From assembly GCF_900100255.1 (NCBI RefSeq), contig NZ_FMTS01000002.1, positions 87,400 to 151,399 of the forward strand: a DNA stretch of 64,000 nt, written 5' to 3'. The notes under the pieces were generated by a model. It did no database searches. It saw nothing but the letters and a program-made list of their open reading frames with translations, and was not told the DNA's origin. This DNA comes from Asticcacaulis taihuensis. GTDB taxonomy: Bacteria > Pseudomonadota > Alphaproteobacteria > Caulobacterales > Caulobacteraceae. Below, piece by piece: positions 1 to 9,058 of the stretch; the first letter of the stretch is position 1, and each line of letters begins with the position of its first letter. The translations under genes were made by a program, and so were the position numbers.

Positions 1-2115
1 TACGCCCTGTGGGAAGATCCGTTTTTCAAGCCGTGCTACCTGTTCGCCCTGGTGGCCGGCGAACTGGACGTACTCGAAGACTCGACTGTCACCATGTCCG
101 GCCGCACGGTGGATTTGAAAATCTATGTCGATACAGGAATGCGCGACCGCGCCGCCTACGCCATGGACGCCCTCAAGCGTTCGATGAAATGGGACGAAGA
201 GGTCTATGGCCGCGAATACGACCTGGACCTGTTCATGATCGTGGCCGTGCGCGATTTCAACTTCGGCGCCATGGAAAACAAGGGACTGAACGTCTTCAAT
301 GCTTCGCTGCTGCTGGCCGACCCGACCACCGCCACCGACGCCGATTACGAGCGTATCGAGTCGGTCATCGCCCACGAATATTTCCACAACTGGTCCGGCA
401 ACCGCGTCACCTGCCGCGACTGGTTCCAGCTCTGCCTCAAAGAGGGTTTGACCGTTTTCCGCGACCAGGGATTCTCGGCCGATATGCGCGGCCACGCCGT
501 CGCGCGCATCAAGGACGTCCGCGCCTTACGCGCCCGCCAGTTCCCGGAAGATTCAGGCCCCCTGGCCCACAGTGTGCGGCCGTCTTCCTATGTCAAGATC
601 GACAATTTCTACACCGCCACCATCTATGAAAAGGGCGCGGAAATTGTCGGGATGCTGAAAACCCTGGCCGGTCCGGCGGTCTATCGCCAGGCGCTCGACC
701 ACTATTTCGAGCACAACGACGGCACCGCCGCAACGCTGGAGGATTTTCTCGCCAGCTTCCACGCCGTCACCGCCGACAATCCGCAACTGCGCGCCGACCT
801 CAGCGCCATGATCGACTGGTACACCCAGGCCGGCACGCCGCAGGTGCGCATCTCCCAGCACTATGATGCCGCCGCCAAAACCCTGACCCTGACCTGCCTC
901 CAGGTCACGGCGCCGACCCCCGGCCAGCCGGAAAAGAAGCCCCTGCCCATCCCGATCCGCCTGGCCGTGCTGGATGAAGACGGCGCGCCCCAGGCGCCCT
1001 TCAACACACCGGACAATGTTTCCTGGCTGTTCATCCTGCGCGATGCCCAGGCCGAGATGGTGATCCGCAATATCGAAATGCCGCCGGTGCTTTCGGCGCT
1101 GCGCCATTTCTCGGCCCCCGTCACCCTGCATCTCGACGAGCCACAATCGCACGCCTTCGCCCGCTTCAAAGGCGACAGCGACCCCTTCAACCGCTGGGAG
1201 GCGGCGCAAGGGCTGGCCAAGGCCATTATGCTCGACGAAATCCCCGATGAAGCTCTGATCGACGCCTTCGCGCAGGGGCTGGAAGCGACCTTGCGCGACG
1301 ACCGGCTGGATGACGCCTTCAAGGCCCTGATCCTGGGCCTGCCGACCGAGGCCGACCTGGCACAGAGCCAGTCTCCGATCGATCCGGCTTTCCTGCATCA
1401 TAACCGGAAACGCTTTAAAGCAGCCCTTTCGCTGCGCCTGCATGACACCCTGCGCGACCTTTACAATGCCCTGCCGGTGGCCAATACCTTCAGCCCCGAT
1501 GCCGCCTCGGCCGGCAACCGCGCCCTGCGCAATGCCCTGCTCGACCTGCTGCTGGCCGGCTTTGATTTAAGCCAAAATCCGGGCGAACTGACCCTGCTGG
1601 CCGAGGCGCATTTCAAGGCCGCTACCAACATGACCGACATGATCGGCGGCCTCATCGCGCTTACCCATGTGCAGGGCGCGCCCTACCAGAACGCGCTCGA
1701 CGCCTTCTACGCCCGCTTCAGACATGAGCCGCTGGTCATCGACAAATGGTTTTCGCTGCAGGCGGCAGCACCGCATCCGGATACCCTGGCGCGCGTTCAG
1801 GCCCTCAGCCATCACCCCGATTTCGACGCCAAAACGCCCAATCGCTGGCGCGCCCTCGTGCAGGGCTTCGCCAATAACCAGAGCGTCTTCCATGCCCCTG
1901 ATGGCGGCGGCTATGCCTTCCTGGTCGAGCAGATCCTGGCGGTCGACGCCTTCAACCCCATGACCGCGGCGCGTCTGGTCGAACCGCTCAGCCGTTACCG
2001 CTTCTATGCGCAGCCCTACAGCGAGAACATGCGCCAGGCCCTGCAAATGATTACCGCGGCGCCAAAGCTGTCGAAAAACGTCCTTGAACTGGCGACAAAG
2101 GCGCTCGCCGACTAA
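1..2115 (+). CDS. pepN: Aminopeptidase N (M1 metallopeptidase), 5' end outside the window
   Basis: The reading frame is open from base 1, so the N-terminal part lies outside the window. Zinc aminopeptidase of the gluzincin M1 family, which removes N-terminal residues from peptides in the cytoplasm. Seen directly: the substrate-binding motif GAMEN near base 268, and the zinc motif HEYFH with the following NWSGNR near base 373. The long helical C-terminal part fits the E. coli PepN architecture. The first visible residues (YALWEDPFFKPCYLFALVAG) match the usual PepN block upstream of GAMEN, so roughly the first 180 residues are missing. It is followed by a separate regulator gene after 109 bases. 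Identification is secure; only the start is unknown. Confidence 0.95.
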   Translation, partial: YALWEDPFFKPCYLFALVAGELDVLEDSTVTMSGRTVDLKIYVDTGMRDRAAYAMDALKRSMKWDEEVYGREYDLDLFMIVAVRDFNFGAMENKGLNVFNASLLLADPTTATDADYERIESVIAHEYFHNWSGNRVTCRDWFQLCLKEGLTVFRDQGFSADMRGHAVARIKDVRALRARQFPEDSGPLAHSVRPSSYVKIDNFYTATIYEKGAEIVGMLKTLAGPAVYRQALDHYFEHNDGTAATLEDFLASFHAVTADNPQLRADLSAMIDWYTQAGTPQVRISQHYDAAAKTLTLTCLQVTAPTPGQPEKKPLPIPIRLAVLDEDGAPQAPFNTPDNVSWLFILRDAQAEMVIRNIEMPPVLSALRHFSAPVTLHLDEPQSHAFARFKGDSDPFNRWEAAQGLAKAIMLDEIPDEALIDAFAQGLEATLRDDRLDDAFKALILGLPTEADLAQSQSPIDPAFLHHNRKRFKAALSLRLHDTLRDLYNALPVANTFSPDAASAGNRALRNALLDLLLAGFDLSQNPGELTLLAEAHFKAATNMTDMIGGLIALTHVQGAPYQNALDAFYARFRHEPLVIDKWFSLQAAAPHPDTLARVQALSHHPDFDAKTPNRWRALVQGFANNQSVFHAPDGGGYAFLVEQILAVDAFNPMTAARLVEPLSRYRFYAQPYSENMRQALQMITAAPKLSKNVLELATKALAD

Positions 2116-2224
2116 AATCAGGGTTATAGCTAATGGTTATTAACCACTCTTAAGCATTGCTTACCTAGAATGCGCAAAAGAGACGCGGATGGCGTCGCCT
2201 TGCGCATGGTTTTGGGAGAGACGA

Positions 2225-2797
2225 TTGGCGAGCCTCGAACGGGTCCGGTTCCTGGTGGTGGACGATAACGCCCACATGATCAATATCGTCAAAACCCTGC
2301 TGCGCGGGTTTGGCGTGACCCAGATATTCGAGGCGCGCGACGCCACCGAAGCCTTTCACCGCCTGAAACACGACTCAATCGACATCTGCATCACCGATTA
2401 CCAGATGGAGGTGTTGGACGGCGTCGAGTTCGTCAAGCTGGTGCGTAATTCCTCCGACAGCCCGAACCGCTACGTCCCCATCATCATGCTGACCGCGCAT
2501 TCGGAGCGGTCCAAGGTGATCGCCGCGCGCGACGCCGGCACCAATGAATTCTGCTGCAAGCCGGTGACGGCCATCGAACTGCGCCGCAAGATCGTCGCCA
2601 TCGTCGATTATCCGCGCCCCTATATCAAGACCGCCACCGGCAACTATTTCGGCCCCGACCGCCGCCGCAAGCAGGATCCGAAATACCATGGCGAAGAGCG
2701 CCGCGAAGGCTGGAGCGAGGATCATCGTCCGCCCACCGGCCGCAAGCGCAGCACCTCGGCCGGCAGCGGCACCTTTGACGAAGACGAGGCCAGCTAA
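2225..2797 (+). CDS. Single-domain CheY-like response regulator
   Basis: Receiver-domain protein of about 190 residues. It shows the acidic pair (VVDDNAH), the phosphoacceptor in ITDYQME, a Thr in MLTAH and a Lys in CCKPVTA. After the receiver comes a charged tail with GPDRRRK, a motif often seen in alphaproteobacterial stand-alone receivers; there is no DNA-binding domain. I chose the TTG at 2225, because GGGAGAG ends four bases upstream. The longer ATG start at 2189 would add 12 residues (MASPCAWFWERR) that look non-homologous. It sits 153 bases before the PleC-like kinase on the same strand, which makes it a candidate partner in the same phosphorelay. That link is inference. Confidence 0.85.
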   Translation: MASLERVRFLVVDDNAHMINIVKTLLRGFGVTQIFEARDATEAFHRLKHDSIDICITDYQMEVLDGVEFVKLVRNSSDSPNRYVPIIMLTAHSERSKVIAARDAGTNEFCCKPVTAIELRRKIVAIVDYPRPYIKTATGNYFGPDRRRKQDPKYHGEERREGWSEDHRPPTGRKRSTSAGSGTFDEDEAS

Positions 2798-2842
2798 CCG
2801 CTTTTGGCGGCCGGAGAATTATTTAAGTTTATAAAACCTTAA

Positions 2843-2911
2843 GACTCTCGACAATAGGTTAACGGCGCGTTTACCCTGATCTCCTACGCCGAATCAGGGC
2901 GCAACCGAATC
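2843..2911. promoter_or_regulatory. Upstream region of the PleC-like gene with three GANTC sites
   Basis: GACTC at 2843-2847 and GAATC at 2891-2895 and 2907-2911 lie within 69 bases upstream of the kinase start. GANTC is the target of the cell-cycle methylase CcrM in Caulobacterales. Two TTAA half-sites (2823, 2839) and a GTTAAC (2858) lie nearby but do not form a canonical TTAA-N7-TTAA CtrA box. Whether the sites regulate transcription is inference. Confidence 0.4.
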
Positions 2912-2950
2912 TGACCGGGCTCATCAGGGCCAAACTGTACAGGACTGCCC

Positions 2951-5596
2951 GTGGCGGAGACGCATCAAAACCTGCGCACCCGAAGTCTGGCCGGCGGACG
3001 GACAACGAAGGCATCTCCCGAAAAGGAACCGGGAAATGACGGGGCGAAAGCCACTGACGGCCGCTCCCCCTTGTCACGCCTGATTATCTCGCCCGTATCC
3101 CCTACCATGCCGCTCTGGATCCGGATCGGCGCGCTCATTCTCACACTCGGCCTCGTCATCTTCATGGCCCTGTCAACCCTGCAACTGGGCAACAGCCTCT
3201 CCGCCGGCAAGGATGCCGAGGGCCAGGCCCTGCTGACCGCCGCCCGACTCGATGCCGCCCGGCTCGATGGCCGTCTGGGCACGGCCCGGCTGGCGCTGGA
3301 AGCGGCGCAAGGCCAACTGGCCCAGAAACCCGACGCGCCGCTCACCGCCGCCGAACTGGCCCTGAAACTGGGCCGCGACACCCTGACCAGCACGGCGCTG
3401 GTCAATACCGCTGAGGGCGAGACTGGCAGCGAGGTGGTCGCCCGCTCCGGCAGCGAGGACGCCGACCTGATGATCGAGGCGGCGCAAAAGGCTCACGCTT
3501 CCTTCGCCATCGTCACCGCCGGTTCAAAGCTCAGCCGGACGGATCACACCTACGCCGTGCTGAAAGGCGCAGGCGGCGCCCCCGACCTGGTGGCGCGACT
3601 CGCAGACGGCCTGCTGCCGGCGCCGGATGGCAAAGGGGGCTTAAGCGCGCTGGTTGGCCCTGATGGCCTGATCGTTGCCGCATCCAGCGAGGCCCTGGTG
3701 GGCAAGGATATCAAGACCGCGCTGGCCGTTTCCTACAGCCAGGTGCGGGCGCGCGCCGATTCCGGCCATCTCATTCAGGGCGCCCTGACCGAAGGTGGCT
3801 TCGTCAAGATCGCCTCGGTGGCGCAGGCCGACCTCAGCACCGCCGACGCCCTGCGCAGCGCCGACACAAGCCCGCTGATCCTGCTCCGGGCCACGCCCAC
3901 GCCGCGCTTTTTCTCGGCGTCGCAAAGCCTGCTGAAGGCCGTGACCTTCGTGGGCGGCCCGCTGCTGATCGGCGCGCTGTTCGGCCTCCTGCTGTTCTTC
4001 CAGGCGCGCAAGAACCGTGAAGACGCGCGTCTGTTTCAGGCCAGCGAGCAGCGCTACCGCCTGGCGGTCGAATCGGCGCGCTGCGGCATCTTCGACTGGG
4101 ATATCGGCCAGAACCTGATCTATATGTCCGATGTCACCGGCGTCATGCTCGGCTGGGGCGGCGGCGGCGTTGCATCTACCGATGAGGTGCTCGAACGCAT
4201 CGCCCCGGAACAACGGGCCGATGTGGTAAAGGCGCTGGAAACCGCCCGCTCCACCGGCGCACTCGATGTGTCCTTCCGCGTCCCTTCGGCCACCGGCCAG
4301 GCCCTGTGGGTCGATGCGCGCGGCCAGTCGGTCGGCGAACGCACGGCAGGCGGCTTCACGCGCCTGTCCGGCGTGGCGCTCGATGTCAGCCAGGAACGCA
4401 TCGCCCAGATCCGCGCCCAGCGCGCCGAAACCCGTCTGCGCGACGCCATCAATTCGGTGTCGGACGCCTTCGTGCTGTGGGACCGCCACAACCGGCTGCT
4501 GATGTGGAATGCGACCTTCGGCGAGACCTTCAATATCGATGCCCGCTTCCTCAAGCCCGGCACACCGCGCCACCTGATCGACCAGGTGATGCAGATCGCC
4601 ATCCGCCGCCAGCAGCCAACCCAGGACGCGCGCGAAGGCGTCTTCGAGGCCGAGTTGAACAATGGCCGGTGGATCCAGGTATCGGAAAGCCGCACGGCCG
4701 AAGGCGGCCATGTCGTCACCGGCGCCGATATCACCGCCGTCAAGGTGCAGGAAGAAAAGAGCCGCGAAAACGAGGAAGCCCTGCAGGGGCTGGTTGAAAA
4801 GCTGGAACAGAGCCGCCAGCAGCAGACGGTCCTGGCGCGCAAGTACGAGATCGCCAAGATCCGCGCCGAAGCCGCCAACCACGCCAAGAGCGAGTTCCTC
4901 GCCAACATGTCGCACGAGCTGCGCACACCGCTCAATGCCATCAACGGCTTCTCGGAAATCATGTCGTCGGAAATGTTCGGCCCGCTCGGCCATCCGCGCT
5001 ACAAGGAATACGCCGTCGATATTCTCGGTTCGGGCCAGCACCTGCTGTCCCTGATCAATGATATTCTCGACATGTCGAAGATCGAGGCCGGCAAGCTGAA
5101 CCTGCGCTTCGAACCGGTAATCATCGAAGAAGTGGTCGAGGACACCCTGCGTCTGATCCGGCAAAAGGCGGAACGCGCCGGCCTGAAGCTGCGTGTCCAC
5201 CTGCCGCAACTGCCGGAAATTTCGGCCGACTTCCGCGCCCTGAAGCAGATCCTGCTCAATCTGCTGACCAATTCGGTGAAATTCACCCCCACCGGCGGCA
5301 CCCTGACCATCTCGGCCATCGCCACCGAAACCAATGTCCATATCACGGTGGCTGATACCGGCATCGGCATCGCCCGCAAGGACATGGAACGCCTGGCCAG
5401 GCCGTTCGAGCAGATCGAGAACCAGTTCTCCAAGACCCGCGAAGGCACCGGCCTCGGCCTGGCGCTCACTAAGTCGCTGATCGAGATGCACAATGGCCGT
5501 TTCGAGGTCGACAGCGTCCTCGGCGAAGGTACCACCTGCACCGTGATCCTGCCGATCGCCCAGACCGCCACGCAAATCGGCGACCAGGCGGCTTAA
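2951..5596 (+). CDS. pleC: Membrane histidine kinase, PleC-like
   Basis: 881 residues with a GTG start preceded by AGGA at suitable spacing. Order: basic cytoplasmic N-terminus; TM1 about 56-76; periplasmic region; TM2 about 331-352; two PAS domains (about 363-480 and 495-600); HisKA with phosphoacceptor His655 in SHELRTPLN; HATPase with DTGIGI and GTGLGL motifs. There is no receiver domain. In Caulobacter, PleC is the polar kinase/phosphatase of DivK and PleD that controls development. The H-box neighbourhood (AINGFSEIMSSEMFGPLGH) and the two-TM, two-PAS layout are what I recall for PleC. DivJ-like or other PAS kinases share parts of this, so the symbol is less certain than the function. The protein is about 40 residues longer than Caulobacter PleC, mainly at the N-terminus. 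Confidence 0.75.
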   Translation: MAETHQNLRTRSLAGGRTTKASPEKEPGNDGAKATDGRSPLSRLIISPVSPTMPLWIRIGALILTLGLVIFMALSTLQLGNSLSAGKDAEGQALLTAARLDAARLDGRLGTARLALEAAQGQLAQKPDAPLTAAELALKLGRDTLTSTALVNTAEGETGSEVVARSGSEDADLMIEAAQKAHASFAIVTAGSKLSRTDHTYAVLKGAGGAPDLVARLADGLLPAPDGKGGLSALVGPDGLIVAASSEALVGKDIKTALAVSYSQVRARADSGHLIQGALTEGGFVKIASVAQADLSTADALRSADTSPLILLRATPTPRFFSASQSLLKAVTFVGGPLLIGALFGLLLFFQARKNREDARLFQASEQRYRLAVESARCGIFDWDIGQNLIYMSDVTGVMLGWGGGGVASTDEVLERIAPEQRADVVKALETARSTGALDVSFRVPSATGQALWVDARGQSVGERTAGGFTRLSGVALDVSQERIAQIRAQRAETRLRDAINSVSDAFVLWDRHNRLLMWNATFGETFNIDARFLKPGTPRHLIDQVMQIAIRRQQPTQDAREGVFEAELNNGRWIQVSESRTAEGGHVVTGADITAVKVQEEKSRENEEALQGLVEKLEQSRQQQTVLARKYEIAKIRAEAANHAKSEFLANMSHELRTPLNAINGFSEIMSSEMFGPLGHPRYKEYAVDILGSGQHLLSLINDILDMSKIEAGKLNLRFEPVIIEEVVEDTLRLIRQKAERAGLKLRVHLPQLPEISADFRALKQILLNLLTNSVKFTPTGGTLTISAIATETNVHITVADTGIGIARKDMERLARPFEQIENQFSKTREGTGLGLALTKSLIEMHNGRFEVDSVLGEGTTCTVILPIAQTATQIGDQAA

Positions 5597-5614
5597 GGCG
5601 TCGCCTACACCAAA

Positions 5615-6640
5615 CTATTGATTGAACATTTGTTGAAAACGCTGCTTGAACTGTCGCTTGCTCAGTTGCATCTTTTCGGCGCTGATCTCCTGGCTGAATG
5701 CTCCCTGGATTGAGGCAGGCAGATGGGCTACCGGATCCCCGGCGCTGTCGAAAATATAATAGTCGAGCATGGTTTTCCAAAACTGGCGCTGATCGGAGGG
5801 GAGATGCTTGATGCTGAGCGCCGCCAGATAGAGCGTCGCCAGAGGATGGTATGCATCCGGACGAGCGTCGTTCCACCAGTAGTTTACCAGCATGTTGAGA
5901 GGCCCCGTAGTCTGGACGTGGTGCCACCAGTAACTCGGTATATAGAGCGCATCCCCAGGTTCCAGATGGGCCTGCTGCGCTACTTCTAGGGCCTGGGCAA
6001 AGCGCGGGTGGGCGTTGAAATCCGGTTCGTCTAGTGAGGCCAGGCTAATCAGCGCGCCGCCGGGCGTCATGTCGAGCGGCCCCATATACAGGTTCGGTAG
6101 CTGGTCAGGCGGAAAAAGCGTAAAAACCTTTTTTCCGGCGACATGACACGCGATATTTTCCGGGCGGTCCAGATGGGTCTGGGTACAAATGGTATTACCG
6201 AGCCATAGTCTGGGCTGCACGTCCGTGTTCAGAAGCGGCATGTCGAGGCCGGCCATCATGTCCGGAGCGACCGCAGGGATCGGCAACGCCTGGATATAGC
6301 GTGCCTCACCGCACTGGGAAGCCGGCTGGGCCAAAAACCAGTCGACAAGACCGGATATCGATTCATTTATGGCAGTGAAATTAACCCCGGTAAGACTCTC
6401 ATTGTAAAAAAAACGGCCTTTGAATTCAGCGGGACAGACGGAAACCAGACTGGTTCTGCGACTATCATGCTTTTTCAGATAGGCCCCAAGCGCCTCGGGC
6501 GATTTTTTTGCGGCCTCAACACATGGCCAGTGAGACACAAGGCCCTTCATGACCACAGGCTGATTTAGGGGCCGGATCTCATTTTCGAATGTCACCCGAT
6601 CAACTTTATCAATAACGGCGATCGATTTAAATCGATTCAT
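5615..6640 (-). CDS. Cupin-like JmjC/FIH-type oxygenase
   Basis: 341 residues. I chose the ATG at 6640, which has AGGA eight bases upstream, over a TTG at 6688. It resembles the Cupin_8 group of Fe(II)/2-oxoglutarate hydroxylases related to FIH. His156 and Asp158 (THLDRP) form the HxD half of the iron site; IPSYWWHH supplies the distal His (probably His241); the downstream VNYWW matches the fold. Such genes often accompany tryptophan-halogenase/TonB loci in Caulobacterales, but here it is isolated, convergent with the kinase gene and about 37 kb from the halogenase-like gene. G+C is visibly lower than in its neighbours, suggesting transfer. The substrate cannot be told from the sequence. Confidence 0.75.
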   Translation of the reverse strand: MNRFKSIAVIDKVDRVTFENEIRPLNQPVVMKGLVSHWPCVEAAKKSPEALGAYLKKHDSRRTSLVSVCPAEFKGRFFYNESLTGVNFTAINESISGLVDWFLAQPASQCGEARYIQALPIPAVAPDMMAGLDMPLLNTDVQPRLWLGNTICTQTHLDRPENIACHVAGKKVFTLFPPDQLPNLYMGPLDMTPGGALISLASLDEPDFNAHPRFAQALEVAQQAHLEPGDALYIPSYWWHHVQTTGPLNMLVNYWWNDARPDAYHPLATLYLAALSIKHLPSDQRQFWKTMLDYYIFDSAGDPVAHLPASIQGAFSQEISAEKMQLSKRQFKQRFQQMFNQ

Positions 6641-6845
6641 CTGAGAATTCCTGGTCGTAAAGCACGGCATCAGAAGACTGTTTCGCAATCAAAACCATGC
6701 CTCGTCAAGCGGGCCATAGCCATAACTTTGTTTGAAAACGAATGCAATGCAGGCGACCGGCGGCCACTACTGGCTACCACTGACAGCCGGGCGTCAGCTT
6801 CCGACTTTATTGCTTCCCATCGATGCAAATGTGCTACAACGCCCC

Positions 6846-7325
6846 ATGAGCGTAGCCTTTACCAGAGACGAAGACTTTGAGGCCGCGGCGGCCAACCTGC
6901 CCGACCGGCCGGTCTCCCCGCATCCCAATCTGGTCACGCCCGAGGGCCTGGCGCAACTGGAAGCCGCCTTCGCCGAGGCCAAGACCGCCTATACCGCCGC
7001 GCAAGCCTCCGGCCAGATCAATGAAGACCGCACGGCCATGGCGCGCGCCACGCGTGACCTGCGCTACTACACCACCCGCCTTGGCTCTGCCCAGCGCATC
7101 GATCCCGTCACCGCACCGGAACGCGTCGTCTTCGGCTGCACGATCACGATCCTGCGGGATAATGACCGCGAACAGACCTTCCGGATCGTGGGAGAAGACG
7201 AAGCCGACCCGGCAAAAGGCAGCGTGTCCTACGTCTCGCCGCTGGCCCGCGCCCTGCTCGGCAAGGAGATAGGCGACGAGGTCCAGGTCGGCGGCGCCGG
7301 CGTGGAGATTATGTCGATACGCTGA
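6846..7325 (+). CDS. GreA/GreB-family transcription elongation factor
   Basis: 159 residues, the normal length for Gre factors, which rescue backtracked RNA polymerase by stimulating transcript cleavage. The N-terminal half is a predicted helical hairpin (LVTPEGLAQLEAAFAEAKTA onward). The C-terminal half is the FKBP-like GreA_GreB domain (FGCTITILRDND, EDEADPAKGSVSYVSPLARALLGKEIGD). The start at 6846 gives a normal N-terminus; an in-frame ATG at 6732 would add 38 residues without support. The ribosome binding site is weak. It may be a divergent Gre or Rnk-type paralogue rather than the housekeeping GreA. Confidence 0.75.
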   Translation: MSVAFTRDEDFEAAAANLPDRPVSPHPNLVTPEGLAQLEAAFAEAKTAYTAAQASGQINEDRTAMARATRDLRYYTTRLGSAQRIDPVTAPERVVFGCTITILRDNDREQTFRIVGEDEADPAKGSVSYVSPLARALLGKEIGDEVQVGGAGVEIMSIR

Positions 7326-7330
7326 TCCAG

Positions 7331-7855
7331 CTATTGCGGCGCCGGCGCGTCCACCTTTACCGGCGGCTTGTCGTCCTTGGCGATAAAGCGGTCAAACCGG
7401 CCGCTGGCGCGCAGGAGCGTGGTGAGAACGAACGTCCGTTCACGCACGGGCAGGTCCCGCATATTCAAAATCAGAGTATTCTCGATCTTGCCGCGAGCGT
7501 CGTTCTCTGCGTTGCGGGCCTGTTCGGACAACATGGCGATCTGCGCCGCGTCATACGGCTCTTGCGATACCAGCACGCGCGCCTGGGCCCGCAGAGCCCG
7601 CGCCTTGGCCATGTCTGCCTCACCGCTTAATGCCGCGGCCTTGGTCAGTAGATAGATATGATGGCGCTCCTCGCGCGTCGTCCCCTCGGTGGCCTCGCGC
7701 CACGCCTTCTGCATGGCCAGCGGACGCTGGAAATCACGCAGATGGTGCTTGAACACGAAACCAGCGCCTACGGCCGCACCGATCAGAAAGATATTGATAA
7801 CCAGCGAGATCGACAGAATCCATTTAAGTCGGGTGTTCGTCAGCCAGGCGTTCAT
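7331..7855 (-). CDS. Membrane-anchored periplasmic metal-sensor-like protein (Spy/CnrX type)
   Basis: 174 residues: one N-terminal membrane segment (about 11-32, LKWILSISLVINIFLIGAAV), then a periplasmic, largely helical domain with HHLRDFQ, REERHHIYLL and an RERTFVLTTLL block, as in the heavy-metal-sensor/Spy family. It begins two bases after the anti-sigma gene and so is the third gene of the sigma operon. By analogy with CnrX it may pass a periplasmic signal to the membrane anti-sigma factor. Several His residues could bind metal, but no ligand set can be assigned by eye. The C-terminus is proline-rich. Confidence 0.7.
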   Translation of the reverse strand: MNAWLTNTRLKWILSISLVINIFLIGAAVGAGFVFKHHLRDFQRPLAMQKAWREATEGTTREERHHIYLLTKAAALSGEADMAKARALRAQARVLVSQEPYDAAQIAMLSEQARNAENDARGKIENTLILNMRDLPVRERTFVLTTLLRASGRFDRFIAKDDKPPVKVDAPAPQ

Positions 7856-7857
7856 GC

Positions 7858-8313
7858 TCAGTCTCCCCCGTCGATCATCGCCACCTGTTCCAGCACGCTG
7901 GTGACGCGCAGGTCGCTCAGGCCCATCAGGCTGAGATTAACCCCCAGCACCGCACCGGCCAGACAGGCCGCCGTCGCGATGCTTATGCCCCAGACAACCG
8001 ACCGGGATACCCGCGCCGGACGCGGCCGGACCGGGAAGGTAACAACGTTACTCACCGGCGTAAAGTCGGCCGCGAAACGCTCCATAGCCGCCTCGAAAAG
8101 CGGCTGGTCCGCTTCCGCCCGGCCATGTTCGATGACGCGCAGGGTGTCCATCATGTCATCCAGCGCGCGCGCCTCGGTCAGCCAGGCCGCCGCTTCCGGA
8201 TGCGCCTCGACACAGGAAAGTGCCGCCTCGCGCTCCGCCTCCGGCCAGTGCGCCGCATGGGCGCCATAGGCCTCAATAATCGCTTTCAGTCGTTCCAAAC
8301 GCATGTCACTCAT
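7858..8313 (-). CDS. Putative anti-sigma factor, single-pass membrane protein
   Basis: 151 residues. The cytoplasmic N-terminal 100 residues are charged and helical. A single TM lies at about 107-130 (VVWGISIATAACLAGAVLGV), followed by a short periplasmic tail. The ATG overlaps the sigma-factor stop by four bases, so the two are translationally coupled. There is no HxxxCxxC zinc motif, so it is not a ZAS-type anti-sigma. The call rests on position, topology and length; the sequence alone is not diagnostic. Confidence 0.65.
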   Translation of the reverse strand: MSDMRLERLKAIIEAYGAHAAHWPEAEREAALSCVEAHPEAAAWLTEARALDDMMDTLRVIEHGRAEADQPLFEAAMERFAADFTPVSNVVTFPVRPRPARVSRSVVWGISIATAACLAGAVLGVNLSLMGLSDLRVTSVLEQVAMIDGGD

Positions 8314-8999
8314 CTTCCCGCTCCCGTACTCCCCGGGATTACAGACTTTTCACTCATCAGGGTGCGCAGGGTACGCCTCGCCCGCGCCAGCAGACTTTCC
8401 AGCGCCTCTATGCTCACCCCCATGACCGCCGCCGCTTCTATATTGGACATCTCCTGGAAATAGTTCAGGGTGATGGCCGTCCGCTGCCTTTCGGGCAGTT
8501 GCGCCAGGGCCTTTTGCAGGGCCTGCGCGGTCTGCGCCTGCTCAAGCTGCACCGAAGGCCCCGCCGCGTCATCGATGATCTCGACATCATCCGGGCTGAC
8601 GCTGTCCTTCCGCCGCCGCAGGCGATCATAGCACAGGTTGAGCGCCACGCGGTGCATCCAGGTGTCGATGCGCGCCTTGCCCGGCACCCAGGTCGCCGCT
8701 TGTTTCCAGGTCCGCACAAGAGTTTCCTGCGCCACGTCCTCGGCTTCCGCCGGATCGTTCAGCATCCGCCGCCCGAGCGACAGAAGCCGCGGCAGCTTGC
8801 GCGAGACAAGCGCCGACACCGCCGCCATATCGCCGCGCGCGATCCGCTCCAGCAGAACCTCGTCAGGGTCTGTCGTCACCTGTTTCCCCGGCAGCGCATC
8901 GACCTGAGCCGACACAAGATGTATCCGTTTCTGTTGCAGATTTTCCTTCACCCCGGCATGACCAAAGTCACGGGGCTTATGAAAGAGGCTCTGCGCCAT
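8310..8999 (-). CDS. ECF RNA polymerase sigma factor
   Basis: 229 residues from the ATG at 8999 (AAGGA nine bases upstream). Region 2 is clear (PRLLSLGRRMLNDPAEAEDV, then AQETLVRTW), and region 4 is a typical helix-turn-helix (LPERQRTAITLNYFQEMSNIE, then AAAVMGVSIEALESLLARAR). About 50 residues precede region 2, more than usual, so the true start could be internal. First gene of a coupled operon with an anti-sigma and a periplasmic sensor-like protein, which suggests an envelope or metal stress response. The target promoters are not visible here. Confidence 0.88.
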   Translation of the reverse strand: MAQSLFHKPRDFGHAGVKENLQQKRIHLVSAQVDALPGKQVTTDPDEVLLERIARGDMAAVSALVSRKLPRLLSLGRRMLNDPAEAEDVAQETLVRTWKQAATWVPGKARIDTWMHRVALNLCYDRLRRRKDSVSPDDVEIIDDAAGPSVQLEQAQTAQALQKALAQLPERQRTAITLNYFQEMSNIEAAAVMGVSIEALESLLARARRTLRTLMSEKSVIPGSTGAGR

Positions 9000-9058
9000 C
9001 AATTACGGTCCTTAACAAGATAAATGAAACCAGAACAGGTATCCGCCGTCATCTTGTT

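Noticed and set aside
2140-2153. CtrA binding site (TTAA...TTAA) upstream of the response regulator
   Set aside because: The spacing is six bases instead of the canonical seven, and no second box supports it.
3641-5575. Long open frame (644 codons) antisense to the PleC-like kinase gene
   Set aside because: It mirrors the codon structure of the real gene in G+C-rich DNA, has no ribosome binding site and no recognisable domain.
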